Shown piece by piece: positions 27,501-36,298 of a stretch of DNA of 64,000 nucleotides. The stretch lies in the NCBI RefSeq assembly GCF_035440685.1, contig NZ_DAORMW010000022.1. One strand, written 5' to 3'. The position numbers were made by a program, and so were the translations under genes. The stretch comes from Accumulibacter appositus. Lineage in GTDB: Bacteria; Pseudomonadota; Gammaproteobacteria; Burkholderiales; Rhodocyclaceae. A model generated the notes under the pieces. That model was not told where the DNA came from, did no database searches, and saw nothing but the letters and a program-made list of their open reading frames with translations. Every line of letters begins with the position of its first letter. The first letter of the stretch is position 1.

Positions 27501-28271
27501 AAAGCTCACGTCCTGGCGGTCGATCAGGATCTGCGTGAAGCGCTCGTTGACGCGCCGCATGCTGTCGGCGACGTGCTGGAAGCGCACGCTGTCGAAGATG
27601 GCCTCCTGCACGCCGGCCACGAAACGGAACTTCAGGTGCTTGGTGACTTCGCCGATCTGGCGGAGGATGGCCAGGTCACGCACTAGTTCATGGTCGCGGC
27701 GAGACTGCAGGTATTCCAGAAATTCGTCGACGACCAGCAACATGCCTTGGTTCGGAAATTTCTCGCCGAACGCGGCCATCATCTCCTCGAACGATTCCTT
27801 GTTGTTCAGTTCCTGGTTCGCTGCAGGGAAGGTGTAGCCGACGCCGAGCTTTTCCAGGAAGCGTTCGAGCTGCTGCGTAATGATCTGGCGCAACGGCATT
27901 TCCAAGCCGCCCACCTCAATGCGCAGCACCTTGAAGCGGCCGGCGATTGGGGCTACCGCCTCGGCGACCTTGGCGTGGCGAATCATCGGCGCATAGGCGG
28001 CATCCTCGGCCACAAGTGACAGCACCGACATCAAGTGCGACTTACCGGTGCCGTAGTTGCCGACGATCAGCACGCCCTTGTGATCAACCGAGTCGTCGAA
28101 GTTGAGCTGGGGAACCATGAGCTTGGAGATCCGCTCGGCCATGTCATCGGATATGACGTAGGTCGAGACGAGCTTCTTGGCCTCGTCCGGGCGCCCGGCA
28201 TCGAGCAGCTGAATGACTGACTCGATCTGCTCGAACTGGATCAGATCTCCATATTTCATGTGGTTCGCCAT
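24531..28271 (-). CDS. brxC: BrxC-type large ATPase of BREX type 3 (DUF6079)
   Basis: 1246 residues. The ATG at 28271 has GAGGAA immediately upstream; a TTG at 28298 would overlap the brxF stop. The P-loop is VDHKGVLIVGNYGTGKSHL (GNYGTGKS at 71-78), followed by MLLVVDEFLEYLQ (Walker B). The C-terminal half is long, helical and partly coiled coil, and near its end is a CPHC motif. Size and motif spacing fit BrxC/PglY-type AAA+ proteins, which are core BREX components. It directly follows brxF, as expected for type 3. Confidence 0.9.
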   Translation of the reverse strand: MANHMKYGDLIQFEQIESVIQLLDAGRPDEAKKLVSTYVISDDMAERISKLMVPQLNFDDSVDHKGVLIVGNYGTGKSHLMSVLSLVAEDAAYAPMIRHAKVAEAVAPIAGRFKVLRIEVGGLEMPLRQIITQQLERFLEKLGVGYTFPAANQELNNKESFEEMMAAFGEKFPNQGMLLVVDEFLEYLQSRRDHELVRDLAILRQIGEVTKHLKFRFVAGVQEAIFDSVRFQHVADSMRRVNERFTQILIDRQDVSFVVSARLLKKTADQQNKIREYLTPFAKFYGSMNERMDEYVRLFPVHPDYLKTFEQIHFTEKRGALKTIEAAMLAIIDQDVPTDRPLFISYESFWQTIKTNSVLRADPNIKEVMRVSEVLESRVQQAFTRPTYKAMAMRVINALAVHRLTTGGDIHIPIGPTAAELRDALCLFQPGVEDMPGEPAENLLSMVQTVMREVLKTVNGQFISKAPDTEQYYLDLKKDIDYDAQIEKRAEALSDDALDRAYYSAVKALMECSDDLRYPGFQIWQYQLEWQERRVERMGYLFFGAPNDRPTAQPERDFYVYFIQPFDKPKFTDNSLSDEVFFRLTGLDDDLKRHLSSYAAALDLASTASGGAKAIYLSKAQDFLRAMSKWLQEKQMTAFEVTYQGKKKNLQEWSKGVSLRDRARLGTDERINFRDVVNVISGLVLGQRFVDLSPEYPTFSVLVTEANRKQLVGNALRALAGGNRTKDAVAVLDALELLDGDRVDPAKSRYALEVLTRLKAKGHGQVLNRSELLSGTSDVEYFAPIKYRLEPDLLVTVLGGLVYSGDLVMSITGDKVDSGKLVQLAERSIDELKQFKHVEAPKEINLAVLRALFELFDLPSGLAQKASQGDTEPVIKLQDKVSALVPRVLKAGSDLQQGKLSFWGQNLLREEEAKDWHVRLDALKKFTESLTPYNTVGKLKNLRVTQEDIDGQKKNLEVLAAVERLLELVAELGGTASYLSQAEMVLPPEHAWVKQAEAARKALQAKFSLDRTAEHAGEYRQTLNQLKKDYITAYIASHSKARLGVAEDKARNGLRRDDRLLGLRILAGVSLMPTSQLTAFEESLNGLKSCSSLDEPTLMTAAVCPHCQFRPSAEQMELIPAANRLHKLDEDLDQLQANWQQTLLENLEDPFTQDSLGLLPAASKKLIDGFLTSRKLPEPMTTEFANAAQEALSGLEKIGVKSDELRQALLQGGSPAKPDELRSRFDTFLNDRCKGKDSTKLRFVIE

Positions 28272-28294
28272 GTGTTCCTCGTTTCCCCTGTACG

Positions 28295-28750
28295 TCAAAT
28301 TTCGAGAACGACCACGCCGTCACGGCTGTAGTCGCGATGTTCTGGATGGCTCATGTCGGCGTAAATCAGCCGATCACCTCGGAGCTCGCCCGGCCACACG
28401 GCCACGACGCGCTTGGAGTGAGCCAGCCGCTTGACCAGATCAAGCGGATTGATTTGCAAGTTCTTCTCGAACAACAGCTCGATGTTGTCGAGCAGCAGCG
28501 GGGCGTCCGTGCGTTCCTTGTCGGCGATCTCGCGCAGCAGTTCGCCGGCAGAGAAGCCCCGCTTGTTGTTCGGCGTTGCAGCCAACCGGCGGCCCAGTTC
28601 CAGGCCCACATTCAGGGGCTCGATGTTGAGCTTGGTGCCCAGCTCGCGCAGCAGCTTGGTCTTGCCACTGCGGCCGGCTCCGACCAGCAAGACCAACTTG
28701 CTGTTGAGGTCGCCGATTTCCCCGATGAGTCTTTCGAGTTCTGCCAGCAT
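28295..28750 (-). CDS. brxF: BrxF, small P-loop ATPase of BREX type 3
   Basis: 151 residues with LVLLVGAGRSGKTKLLREL (P-loop GAGRSGKT at 24-31) and DAPLLLDNIELLF (Walker B-like) near 82-94. This small ATPase at the start of the operon is the diagnostic gene of BREX type 3. It lies 9 nt after the WYL regulator, and 23 nt separate it from the chosen brxC start. Confidence 0.85.
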   Translation of the reverse strand: MLAELERLIGEIGDLNSKLVLLVGAGRSGKTKLLRELGTKLNIEPLNVGLELGRRLAATPNNKRGFSAGELLREIADKERTDAPLLLDNIELLFEKNLQINPLDLVKRLAHSKRVVAVWPGELRGDRLIYADMSHPEHRDYSRDGVVVLEI

Positions 28751-28759
28751 GTACTGCCC

Positions 28760-29674
28760 TCAGTCCGACTCGGCTTCGAGCCGCTGTTGGTCAGGAGACC
28801 GGTAGCCAGGTGCCAGCACGGCGTTCTTCACGCCGTAGATCGCCAGCGGATCTTTCAGCCAGAGCCGGTACTCGTGGCCGCGCAGGCTATGGTCTGGCGA
28901 ACAGTCCACGCTCCACTTGCGCAAGATGTATCCAGCAGTGGCTGCACGCAGCTTCAACCGCAACGCGCCGTCCTGCATGCTGTAGTCCATCTCCGTGATC
29001 TCAGGTCGCGGTTGATCTGGGTGAGGCACGAGCTCCAGCTCCACGATCCGGGTCCATTGGATGTCCTGATCGCTGGTCTCGTGGGGCTCCAGCTGCTTTC
29101 CCTTCAGCACCACCGGGCGTCTGATCCGGGTAATGACGAAGTCTCGGAATTCCTGCGTTTTTCGATCAAAGGCGCGGACGTGCCAGCGCAGGCCGTTATC
29201 TATCAGCGCAAATGGGACAATCTCCCGCTCGGTACAGCCACTCGAGATCGAGTGGTATTCGATCTTGAGAGGGCTTTCGTGGTGGATCGCTCTGGTCACG
29301 CTGGCCAGCGCGTCCAACTCTGGGTGCGTCAGTCGAGAAGGGCTTTCGCACGCAACCCAAGCTTTTAGTCTTACCGGCTCACCATCTCCGAACCCCTGGG
29401 TCAGCCAGGACAGCACACGCTCCGGAGGGAAGTCGAAGACTGGGTGGAAGTCAGAGCCAAGGACATAGGACTTGCCCTTGGAGTCGTAGTCGATGTTGCC
29501 GGCGGCCAGTTCCTTGTACAGGGCCAAATCCCTGGTGGCAGCGGCGGACTGGATGCCAAAACGTGACACCAAGTCCTGCCGTCGGATCTCCCCAATGAAT
29601 CGCACGCGTAACTCCACGAACGCAAGGCGATCGCGTTGCGGTTGGGTCAGGTCGGCAAGCTGTTCTTTCGACAT
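28760..29674 (-). CDS. brxR: WYL-domain winged-HTH regulator (BrxR-like)
   Basis: 304 residues. N-terminal winged HTH (about 10-75: RLAFVELRVRFIGEIRRQDLVSRFGIQSAAATRDLALYKEL), then a WYL domain (about 125-205) with REIVPFALIDNGLRWHVRAFDRKTQEFRDFVITRI, and a C-terminal WCX-like part. WYL proteins of this layout (BrxR/CapW) repress defence operons and sense a small ligand or DNA fragment. It is the first gene of the BREX operon and divergent from the cassette at 29862, so it could control both. The symbol is by position and domain layout. Confidence 0.8.
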   Translation of the reverse strand: MSKEQLADLTQPQRDRLAFVELRVRFIGEIRRQDLVSRFGIQSAAATRDLALYKELAAGNIDYDSKGKSYVLGSDFHPVFDFPPERVLSWLTQGFGDGEPVRLKAWVACESPSRLTHPELDALASVTRAIHHESPLKIEYHSISSGCTEREIVPFALIDNGLRWHVRAFDRKTQEFRDFVITRIRRPVVLKGKQLEPHETSDQDIQWTRIVELELVPHPDQPRPEITEMDYSMQDGALRLKLRAATAGYILRKWSVDCSPDHSLRGHEYRLWLKDPLAIYGVKNAVLAPGYRSPDQQRLEAESD

Positions 29675-29861
29675 CCTGGGGTGCTCATTCTAGTTAGCGA
29701 AGGCTGATTAGGCCTATTGCATGAAGTATATAAGCTGCTCTAGAATGTGTCCAAGGCATTATTGTCGTGCATATATCAGCTGCACTGTGATTACCATTTA
29801 GGTTTGTGCAGGTGATCAGGACTCTTGATCGCCACGTGATCGAACCGCCAAAGGAGGCCTC
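29675..29861. promoter_or_regulatory. divergent promoter region with a repeated WYL-operator candidate
   Basis: This 187-bp gap separates the BREX operon from the plus-strand cassette and is clearly more AT-rich than its flanks. Two direct copies of an ATATA(A/T)(C/A)AGCTGC-like motif occur at 29726-29740 and 29771-29785, 45 bp apart start to start. A GATC-flanked stretch at about 29816-29845 contains further short symmetry. These are the natural candidates for binding by the WYL protein. Confidence 0.45.
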
Positions 29862-31541
29862 GTGAGCAAGCCAATCACCCCGCAGATGCCATTTGTGTGG
29901 CCTGAGCCTCGCGTCAGCGCTGGGGTGGGCAGGTACGAGGCCAACCTCCCGTTCGAGGTGGCCGCGCGGGCCGCGTGTAGTGTGTTTGGCGTGGTTTCTG
30001 CGATCGACGCCAGGGCGGTGAACTGGATGGAGGGGTACCTCGCTGATAATGCCGAGACCATGCTGCGGCTGGTGATCAGCATCCACCCGACGTGCCGGAC
30101 CTCGGAGTCGGATCTTCAGAACCTTCTTCGGTTGGTCGAGCGTCACGGTGATCGCGCCGCCTTCAAAGTGTTCCCGGAAGCGTCACTGCTCGACCGGTCA
30201 TCCAATCTCTTGTGTCTTTGCGGCTTGGATGGTGACGGGGCGGTTTCGGTAGGTCCGACTGAGAACATGGGGTTCGCTCCAGCGTCACCCTCGCAAGCGA
30301 ACCTTGCTTCGGTCGTCACTGCGGCGACCTTCGAAGCCTGCCGGAAGTGGTTTGACTACCTGTGGGGCATCGCGGGTCCGTTGCGTCCGGATGTCGCTAC
30401 GTCGATGCCGAACCTGGTGCTGCCCGAGGGTGACGTGGAAGCTGCCCGCTTGTGGGAGGACTACCGGCGGCGCTGCCTTGGTCACGAATCAGCCACCGAG
30501 CCACCGGTGCGGGCCGTCGTCGACCCGGAGTCCGGCGAGGTAGTTCTCGTGGACCAGAACAATGAAGCGCTCCCATCCCCGACGGAATCCATCGGCGTCC
30601 CCAAACTCGACCCCCTATCGGAATACGTGGCGCGGGTCTTCGAACTCGGCGCACTGGTTTCGGTGGATAAGTTGAGCCGCATTCCGCCGCTGGAGGCGCC
30701 GGTCAAACCAGAGTGGTTCGGGGTGGACAGCTTTCGTCAGACCGGGATGGTCAGGGCGCAGACCTCGATCAAGGTAGCTCCGTTCGATGAGGCGACGCTC
30801 AAAAAGATTGACAGACTGCGCCGGGTATCCGGGGAGTTGCTGCCGCGCTATTCGTTCGCGCTGGCCGATGGTGTCCGGTGGATGCCCAAGCAGGCCATCC
30901 CGCTTTTCGAGGCGGCGCTGACGGCCGCGAACGACGACGCGAAGAAGCTTCTCGGAGAGACCGTGGGTGACGACATCCAGGCCTTCCTGGGGTCGCAGCG
31001 CGAGCGCATCCGCAACGACGCACAACGCATGTACGAGGCCTATCACCCTGGCGGGAAGATCCCTGACAACGCCGTCACCAATATCCTGGATGAACTCAAG
31101 GTGCGTCTGGGCAAGACAAAGGCTGACAAGCTGATTCCCAAGGTTGCGTACTCTCCTGTGGCCTTCAATCCGTCGCAGAAGTCGGAGTGGTCGTCGCCGT
31201 GGGGTCAGGCCTTCGCGCTCCTCAAGGGGATCGCGGAGTTTCCGCGCGAGGCCATGACAAATCGATTTTTCTGGCAAGGCATCAGGACGGACGAGGATGC
31301 CCTGATCAAGGCCATGAATGTGGCCGGTGACTACCTCGTCGACGAGTATGGCGGACGCAAAGCTAAGCAGCGTGCCGAACTGGAACTGGGCCTGATCAAG
31401 CAATTGGAGGATACGTCAGGCGACGCGCTGGCCAAGTGCCGGGCTCTGTGGACCTTGATCACGAGCGGAAAAGAAGATGCGGTGGTCGCCCTTGTAGAAG
31501 ATCCCGCCACCAAGCAGCAAGAGATCGCAATCAGGGAATAG
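29862..31541 (+). CDS. uncharacterised 559-aa protein with a degenerate PLD-like N-terminal module
   Basis: The GTG start has an excellent AAAGGAGG 4 nt upstream. Residues about 65-175 resemble the layout of phospholipase-D-like modules that sit next to helicases (RLVISIHPTCRTSESDL, then AAFKVFPEASLLDRSSNLLC, GPTENMGF and a final FEACRKWFDYLW), but no HxK motif is present, so catalysis is doubtful. The C-terminal 330 residues are helical and unrecognised (KIDRLRRVSGELLPRYSFALADGVRWMP, LFEAAL). It is the first gene of a plus-strand run to 37304 and is divergent from the BREX operon. Function unknown. Confidence 0.6.
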   Translation: MSKPITPQMPFVWPEPRVSAGVGRYEANLPFEVAARAACSVFGVVSAIDARAVNWMEGYLADNAETMLRLVISIHPTCRTSESDLQNLLRLVERHGDRAAFKVFPEASLLDRSSNLLCLCGLDGDGAVSVGPTENMGFAPASPSQANLASVVTAATFEACRKWFDYLWGIAGPLRPDVATSMPNLVLPEGDVEAARLWEDYRRRCLGHESATEPPVRAVVDPESGEVVLVDQNNEALPSPTESIGVPKLDPLSEYVARVFELGALVSVDKLSRIPPLEAPVKPEWFGVDSFRQTGMVRAQTSIKVAPFDEATLKKIDRLRRVSGELLPRYSFALADGVRWMPKQAIPLFEAALTAANDDAKKLLGETVGDDIQAFLGSQRERIRNDAQRMYEAYHPGGKIPDNAVTNILDELKVRLGKTKADKLIPKVAYSPVAFNPSQKSEWSSPWGQAFALLKGIAEFPREAMTNRFFWQGIRTDEDALIKAMNVAGDYLVDEYGGRKAKQRAELELGLIKQLEDTSGDALAKCRALWTLITSGKEDAVVALVEDPATKQQEIAIRE

Positions 31542-31544
31542 CAC

Positions 31545-31679
<135 letters not shown>

Positions 31680-33208
31680 TTTCGGCGAGGTGGGCTTCCG
31701 AAATTCGAAGCACCCATTTCGCGTGCGTCTCGAATCCAGTCCATTGAGGCAACTGATCGAGGAAGCGGGGAACGCGCACCGCGTATACGAGCTGCTGTTG
31801 ATCGATCGCCCAGGGGACATCTGGGCCTACACGTCGGTTGTCCTCGACGAACTTCCGCTTGGTGTTGCCAGTCGGGTGGCCCGTGCCCGCGATGAGCATA
31901 CCTCACGCTCCGAAAGGGGGGCACATGCCTGGCCAGAAGGACAGATGCCGTTCCAGGATTTCGACCAACTGTTCTATTGGGCAGGGGACGACACTGAACC
32001 CGAGGATGAAGTCTGGCTGACCTACCGCAACTCGTCGGTGATGCAAGCATATGCCGAGCAGTCGCTGGCCATTGCTCGTGCGGCCCAGAGCAGACTGGAC
32101 TGGAACGATCATCTCCTTCGCCATATTGTTGCCCGCATTCGTGCAGGCAAACATCCATATTGCTACCTGGATCGCCGTGTCGCACTCGCGAAATGCCAAG
32201 AGTCGATTCCGAACGAGTCGAGCCACTCGCCAGCCTTTTTCAAAAAGCTCGGAGAACTACTCCGAGACGGTGAACTGGCTTCCGTTGCCTACCGTGCTCG
32301 TGGGGATTACCGCGTTCTACACATGATGGCGACGGAACAACGTCGACGGGCAGGGCGCACGGGGCATGCGGCCGGCAACGCCCTACATCTCAGTGCCCTT
32401 GTGGACTACACGATTGATAACGAGGCATGGGACTCCGAGATTTGGTTTTTTAGCGAAGGGCTTGCCCCCGGTGATCTGTTTATCGAAGGTGGCGGTTTGG
32501 GTGCCACAACAGTCAAGGAACTGATTGAGGTACATGGTCGGCGTCTAGGCAACTACATCCTGTCAGCACGAGACGAGGGCGAGATAACTGGTTTCGACAA
32601 GGAGATGGGCGATCGCTGGGTGCTCTACCGGAAGCAGCCCCCCTACAGTCGTCGCAAGGGCTTGGAACGAATTCAGGATCGACAGCGAAGTAAGCTGGGG
32701 CCGGTGCTGAGCTTTGCCGAAGAGGGTGGGACGCTCTTCGATTTCGAGAAAGCCGTCATCGTCATCGGGCTCGAGGTCACTGCGCCTGCACGTTCGATGA
32801 TCGCTGCCGCAGTCGCTGAATGGCAGGGCCATGGCGGGAATCCCATGGTGATCGTGTGTGGGGCGCATACGGATTTCGAACGCGCTGGGTGTCGCGATGT
32901 GCTCGTGCCGCCTGAAGACATCTTGCCCGCGCTATCCCCCGAGGTCTGGCTATTGGACGTCTTGTCCCGCCGTTGCCCGTGGATTGATGCAGTGCTGGCG
33001 TTGCAAGCCCCTACATGGACCATGGTGGCGCTCGAACGCCACGTCAGCTGCCAGGATGGGCTGTGGCGTCCGTGGATCGTGGCAACGCCGGAAATCCAGC
33101 ATCTAAGTGCCGACCTGACGCTCAACGAAGATCTCGAAGCCCTGTTCCGAGAAGCCTCGGAGAGGGCGAAGAGCATGCGGCCCAGGCTACTTTAGTGGAT
33201 CAGTGGCA

Positions 33209-34885
33209 ATGCCGGACAAAGCGCAGCCCAACTATTCCTATACCGCACTGGATGGCTCTGTGCTGGCATTGAGCGAAAGCCGGTTTGACGAACGCCAGCG
33301 TCGCCAGCGCCATCGTCTTCAGAAAGGTGCGGTGTGTTGGGATTATGCGCCCCTGCTTGATGTCGTCCGACGAGAGCGTGGCTTCCGAAATCATCGGTTT
33401 ACGGGGAAATCGGCAGCCGAATGGGTAGCCGACTTACGGCGGCGCAAGTCACCGGAGTTGGACCGCTTCACCCATTGGTATGAGTCCCTCGTCGGCCATT
33501 TTCTAGGCGAACTCGCAAAGCGTTCCCGCATTCCGGAAAACCTCTACAGCATCGAAGTGGCTCGGCCGCCCCTGACGTCATCGCTGCCAAGTCTGATTCG
33601 CGGACTGGGATTGAAGCGAGCCAGCGCCGAGCAGTGGGCTGCAACTTTGCGGGCTATGACCAGCAAAGGGGTGAAGCCCGAGGAGTTGGACGAGTCAGGC
33701 GTGTTGATTCGCCTTGAAACCCAGTTCGCAGGGGAAACGTTATCGCAGGCACAGGTTGTCCGTCTGATCGATCTTCGCCACGTGACACCGAAGTTTGTCT
33801 GCGAATCCCGCTTTGGCTTCATGACGAAGGCTGGGTGGAACGAGTGCTGCCAGTGGGTGCCGGCGAAAGACTATAAGAAGCGCGGCCTGTGGGGATCCAA
33901 GGGAGACCGGAGCTGGTACGTCATTCGTTATCGGCATCGGGCATTGGGCTGGTCTGTCGTTCGTTGCCGCTACACCGACCTATTTACGCGGCGACCGGAT
34001 TGGTGGTGGGTGCTCGACGAGCGAGGAAAGCTCATCGCACAACCTCCAGAGGGCTTCGATTCGCCAGAGGACGCCATTGAATATGCCGAGCACAAAATCA
34101 ACCAGCGCTTTTCGTCAATGGGAAGGGATCATGCCTTATCGAAGTGGGAGCGCTACTCCCTGCCGGGCAACGACGGCTATCGCGAGATATTGATCCAACT
34201 GGATGATTGGCCCGGGAGTTACAAGCCGCGCCACTATCGGACACGTAATGTCCTTGTCCATATCCGGACAGGGGTTCGGGAGACCGACGACGGAAGGCAA
34301 GTGTTGTTCTTGGACGAAATCCAGAGCGATTGGCATGCCGATCTCCATGCGGCAAGCAAGGATGATTCTGCTCGGCAGAACAAAGTCCCGCCCCCGGATG
34401 CGCCTTTCCGGAAGGATTGGCCTTTGCTGGCATTGAAGTTGATGCTGTGGTGGTCGCAGGTGCAGAAACTGGATGGCGTGGCCTGGAGTACGGCTGAACT
34501 CCAGTCTGCGCGCTGGCGAAGCTATGGCCCACCGGAAGCACTTTATCGGTCTGCCTTGCCTGACGCCGCTCGATCGATTGCAAGGGTGCTGAGTCTCGAA
34601 CTGGCGCAGACCACTATGGCGGTCCGGAGCAACACACGCTGGGTTGAGCTTGCCGATGATGGATGGGTCGTGCGCAACAGGTCTGGCGTACCAATCACGA
34701 AACCGTTTCGCCACCGAGGACAAGCGGAGGTTTTTGCCGATCTGACTGGATCGTTCGTGAGAGTGAATGTACCCGTGCTGTGGTTGAACGATGTGCCCCC
34801 GATCAAGGCTATTCCGCTATATGGCGCGGCCACGGAAGACTTCTGGCTTCAGTCTGATTCGCGGTCTGCGAGATTGGATGGGTAG
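33209..34885 (+). CDS. uncharacterised 558-aa protein with a phage 'polyvalent protein'-like domain
   Basis: ATG at 33209 (a GTG at 33203 is also possible). Residues about 330-435 contain a pattern I know from large polyvalent proteins of phages and mobile elements: YREILIQL, NVLVHIRTG, VLFLDEIQSDWHADLH, then VPPPDAPFRKDWPLLALKLMLWWSQVQKLDGVAWSTAE. In those phage proteins this block reads 'NVL.H.R....VLF.EEIQSDWHQ ... PDAPF.KTW.ELALKRML..A...GYD.IAWTTGE'. It has been discussed as an acetyltransferase-like or DNA-injection-associated domain; its activity is unproven. The N-terminal 300 residues are unassigned. It lies in a plus-strand operon next to a SLOG-like gene. Confidence 0.6.
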   Translation: MPDKAQPNYSYTALDGSVLALSESRFDERQRRQRHRLQKGAVCWDYAPLLDVVRRERGFRNHRFTGKSAAEWVADLRRRKSPELDRFTHWYESLVGHFLGELAKRSRIPENLYSIEVARPPLTSSLPSLIRGLGLKRASAEQWAATLRAMTSKGVKPEELDESGVLIRLETQFAGETLSQAQVVRLIDLRHVTPKFVCESRFGFMTKAGWNECCQWVPAKDYKKRGLWGSKGDRSWYVIRYRHRALGWSVVRCRYTDLFTRRPDWWWVLDERGKLIAQPPEGFDSPEDAIEYAEHKINQRFSSMGRDHALSKWERYSLPGNDGYREILIQLDDWPGSYKPRHYRTRNVLVHIRTGVRETDDGRQVLFLDEIQSDWHADLHAASKDDSARQNKVPPPDAPFRKDWPLLALKLMLWWSQVQKLDGVAWSTAELQSARWRSYGPPEALYRSALPDAARSIARVLSLELAQTTMAVRSNTRWVELADDGWVVRNRSGVPITKPFRHRGQAEVFADLTGSFVRVNVPVLWLNDVPPIKAIPLYGAATEDFWLQSDSRSARLDG

Positions 34886-34886
34886 C

Positions 34887-35801
34887 ATGAATCACGAACC
34901 TGAGCGGCAGTTTCCCGTGCGCTACACGATCATGCCGGATTACGGCGGTGCTTACGGTTGGATCAACAGGGAAGGAACGGACGCACTTGGCCCCAATCAT
35001 GCCGACACCTGCGGCTGGGGCGGCGATCACCCGATCTCCGAGGAACTGCAGGAGTCCTTTGCCGCTTGGCAGACGGAATTCGAGCGAGCGCAGAATGATT
35101 GGGAAGCAGGGATCGCACTTCTGGATTGGCCGCGTTTTCACGAGCGAGGCATGGCCTTGGCTCGCCGGCTCAAAGCTGAGTTGGGCGATGTTGCACGGAT
35201 CTATTACGAAAAGCCGGTTGAGGATCCAAACCAGCGTGTCAATGAGCGTGTTGAGATTCTCGCCGATGGCACGGTTGTCGAAGCCGTGTTTCCTCGGCGT
35301 CTGCAGACGTCATTACCCGACTGGTTACCGAACACGGTTGTTTCCGGTGGGCAGACAGGGGTTGATCGCGCGGCCCTGGACTGGGCATGCAACCATCGCA
35401 TCCCGCATGGCGGCTGGTGTCCTCAGGGGCGTCGCGCTTCGGATGGCCCTCCGTCAGCGAAGTATCAGTTACGCGAAACCGAGTCGGCCGGTTACCGCCA
35501 GCGCACGAAGCTGAATGTGCAGGACAGCGACGCAACACTGATTCTCAATGTGGGGGAATTGGACGGGGGCACTCTGCAGACGCTGCAGTTTGCCGAACGC
35601 ATGGGCAAGCCGCATCGTGTGGTTCAGCTGGATCAATGCGTGCCGGCTGAGCCAGCAGATCGCATCACTCAATGGCTGATTGCAGGCCGGATCAACACCC
35701 TCAACGTGGCTGGGCCGCGCGAGGAAAAACGCCCTGGCATCTACGCACTGGCGCTTTCCGTGCTGGATCGTTGCATGGCATCCCAGGAGGAGAAAGCATG
35801 A
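34887..35801 (+). CDS. molybdenum-carrier-like (SLOG/Mocos) domain protein
   Basis: 304 residues, ATG one base after the preceding stop. The N-terminal 150 residues are unassigned (GGAYGWINREG, CGWGGDHPISEELQESF). The C-terminal part starting near 152 reads NTVVSGGQTGVDRAALDWACNHRIPHGGWCPQGRRASDG, the textbook start of the putative molybdenum-carrier family (PF12694), a branch of the SLOG nucleotide-binding superfamily. It continues with DATLILNVGELDGGTLQTLQFA. SLOG proteins are thought to bind nucleotides or nucleotide-derived signals and often occur in conflict systems. The stop overlaps the next start (ATGA). A sensing role is inferred. Confidence 0.75.
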   Translation: MNHEPERQFPVRYTIMPDYGGAYGWINREGTDALGPNHADTCGWGGDHPISEELQESFAAWQTEFERAQNDWEAGIALLDWPRFHERGMALARRLKAELGDVARIYYEKPVEDPNQRVNERVEILADGTVVEAVFPRRLQTSLPDWLPNTVVSGGQTGVDRAALDWACNHRIPHGGWCPQGRRASDGPPSAKYQLRETESAGYRQRTKLNVQDSDATLILNVGELDGGTLQTLQFAERMGKPHRVVQLDQCVPAEPADRITQWLIAGRINTLNVAGPREEKRPGIYALALSVLDRCMASQEEKA

Positions 35802-36298
35802 CTGCGCAGATTTCAGAAAGACTCAGCTACGAGGGCCAGCAACTCGCGATGTGCACCAATCCCTTGAGCCTGTACTTCGCGATGGGCGGTGACGGTCCCA
35901 ACTTCGAATACAACTGCACTGCCCTGTGGCGCGGTTATGTCGGCACATGGGAAATCGTCGACGGCCGTTTGTACTTGGTCGAGTTGCATGGGACGCTGGA
36001 GGGGGGCGAAGAGGCTTCCGTGGCCACCATCTTTCCAGGCTACCCCGATCGAGTCTTTGCACACTGGTACTCGGGAACGATTCGGATTCCGCAAGGCAAG
36101 TTGCTCAACTATGTCCATATGGGGTACGGCAGCACCTACGAGCGGGATCTGTTCCTGGAGATCGAAAAAGGCATCATCAAAAAGACCCACGTGCGCCAGA
36201 ACGGGCATGCCGAAGGCGACGATGGCCCGGAGGGGTACGGTATCGGCGGGATGACTGTTTTCCCGCGCGGCAAGCAAGACGAGGGGGAAACATCGTGA
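35798..36298 (+). CDS. hypothetical 166-aa protein of the orphan cassette
   Basis: AGGAGGAG upstream and an ATGA overlap with the SLOG-like gene show tight coupling. The protein is soluble and beta-rich, with a run of Trp/Tyr/Gly (YVGTWEIVDGRLYLVELHG, ATIFPGYPDRVFAHWYSGTIRIPQGKLLNYVHMGYGSTYERDL). No catalytic motif is evident; the fold may be a small beta barrel. Its stop overlaps the next start by a GTGA. Confidence 0.6.
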   Translation: MTAQISERLSYEGQQLAMCTNPLSLYFAMGGDGPNFEYNCTALWRGYVGTWEIVDGRLYLVELHGTLEGGEEASVATIFPGYPDRVFAHWYSGTIRIPQGKLLNYVHMGYGSTYERDLFLEIEKGIIKKTHVRQNGHAEGDDGPEGYGIGGMTVFPRGKQDEGETS

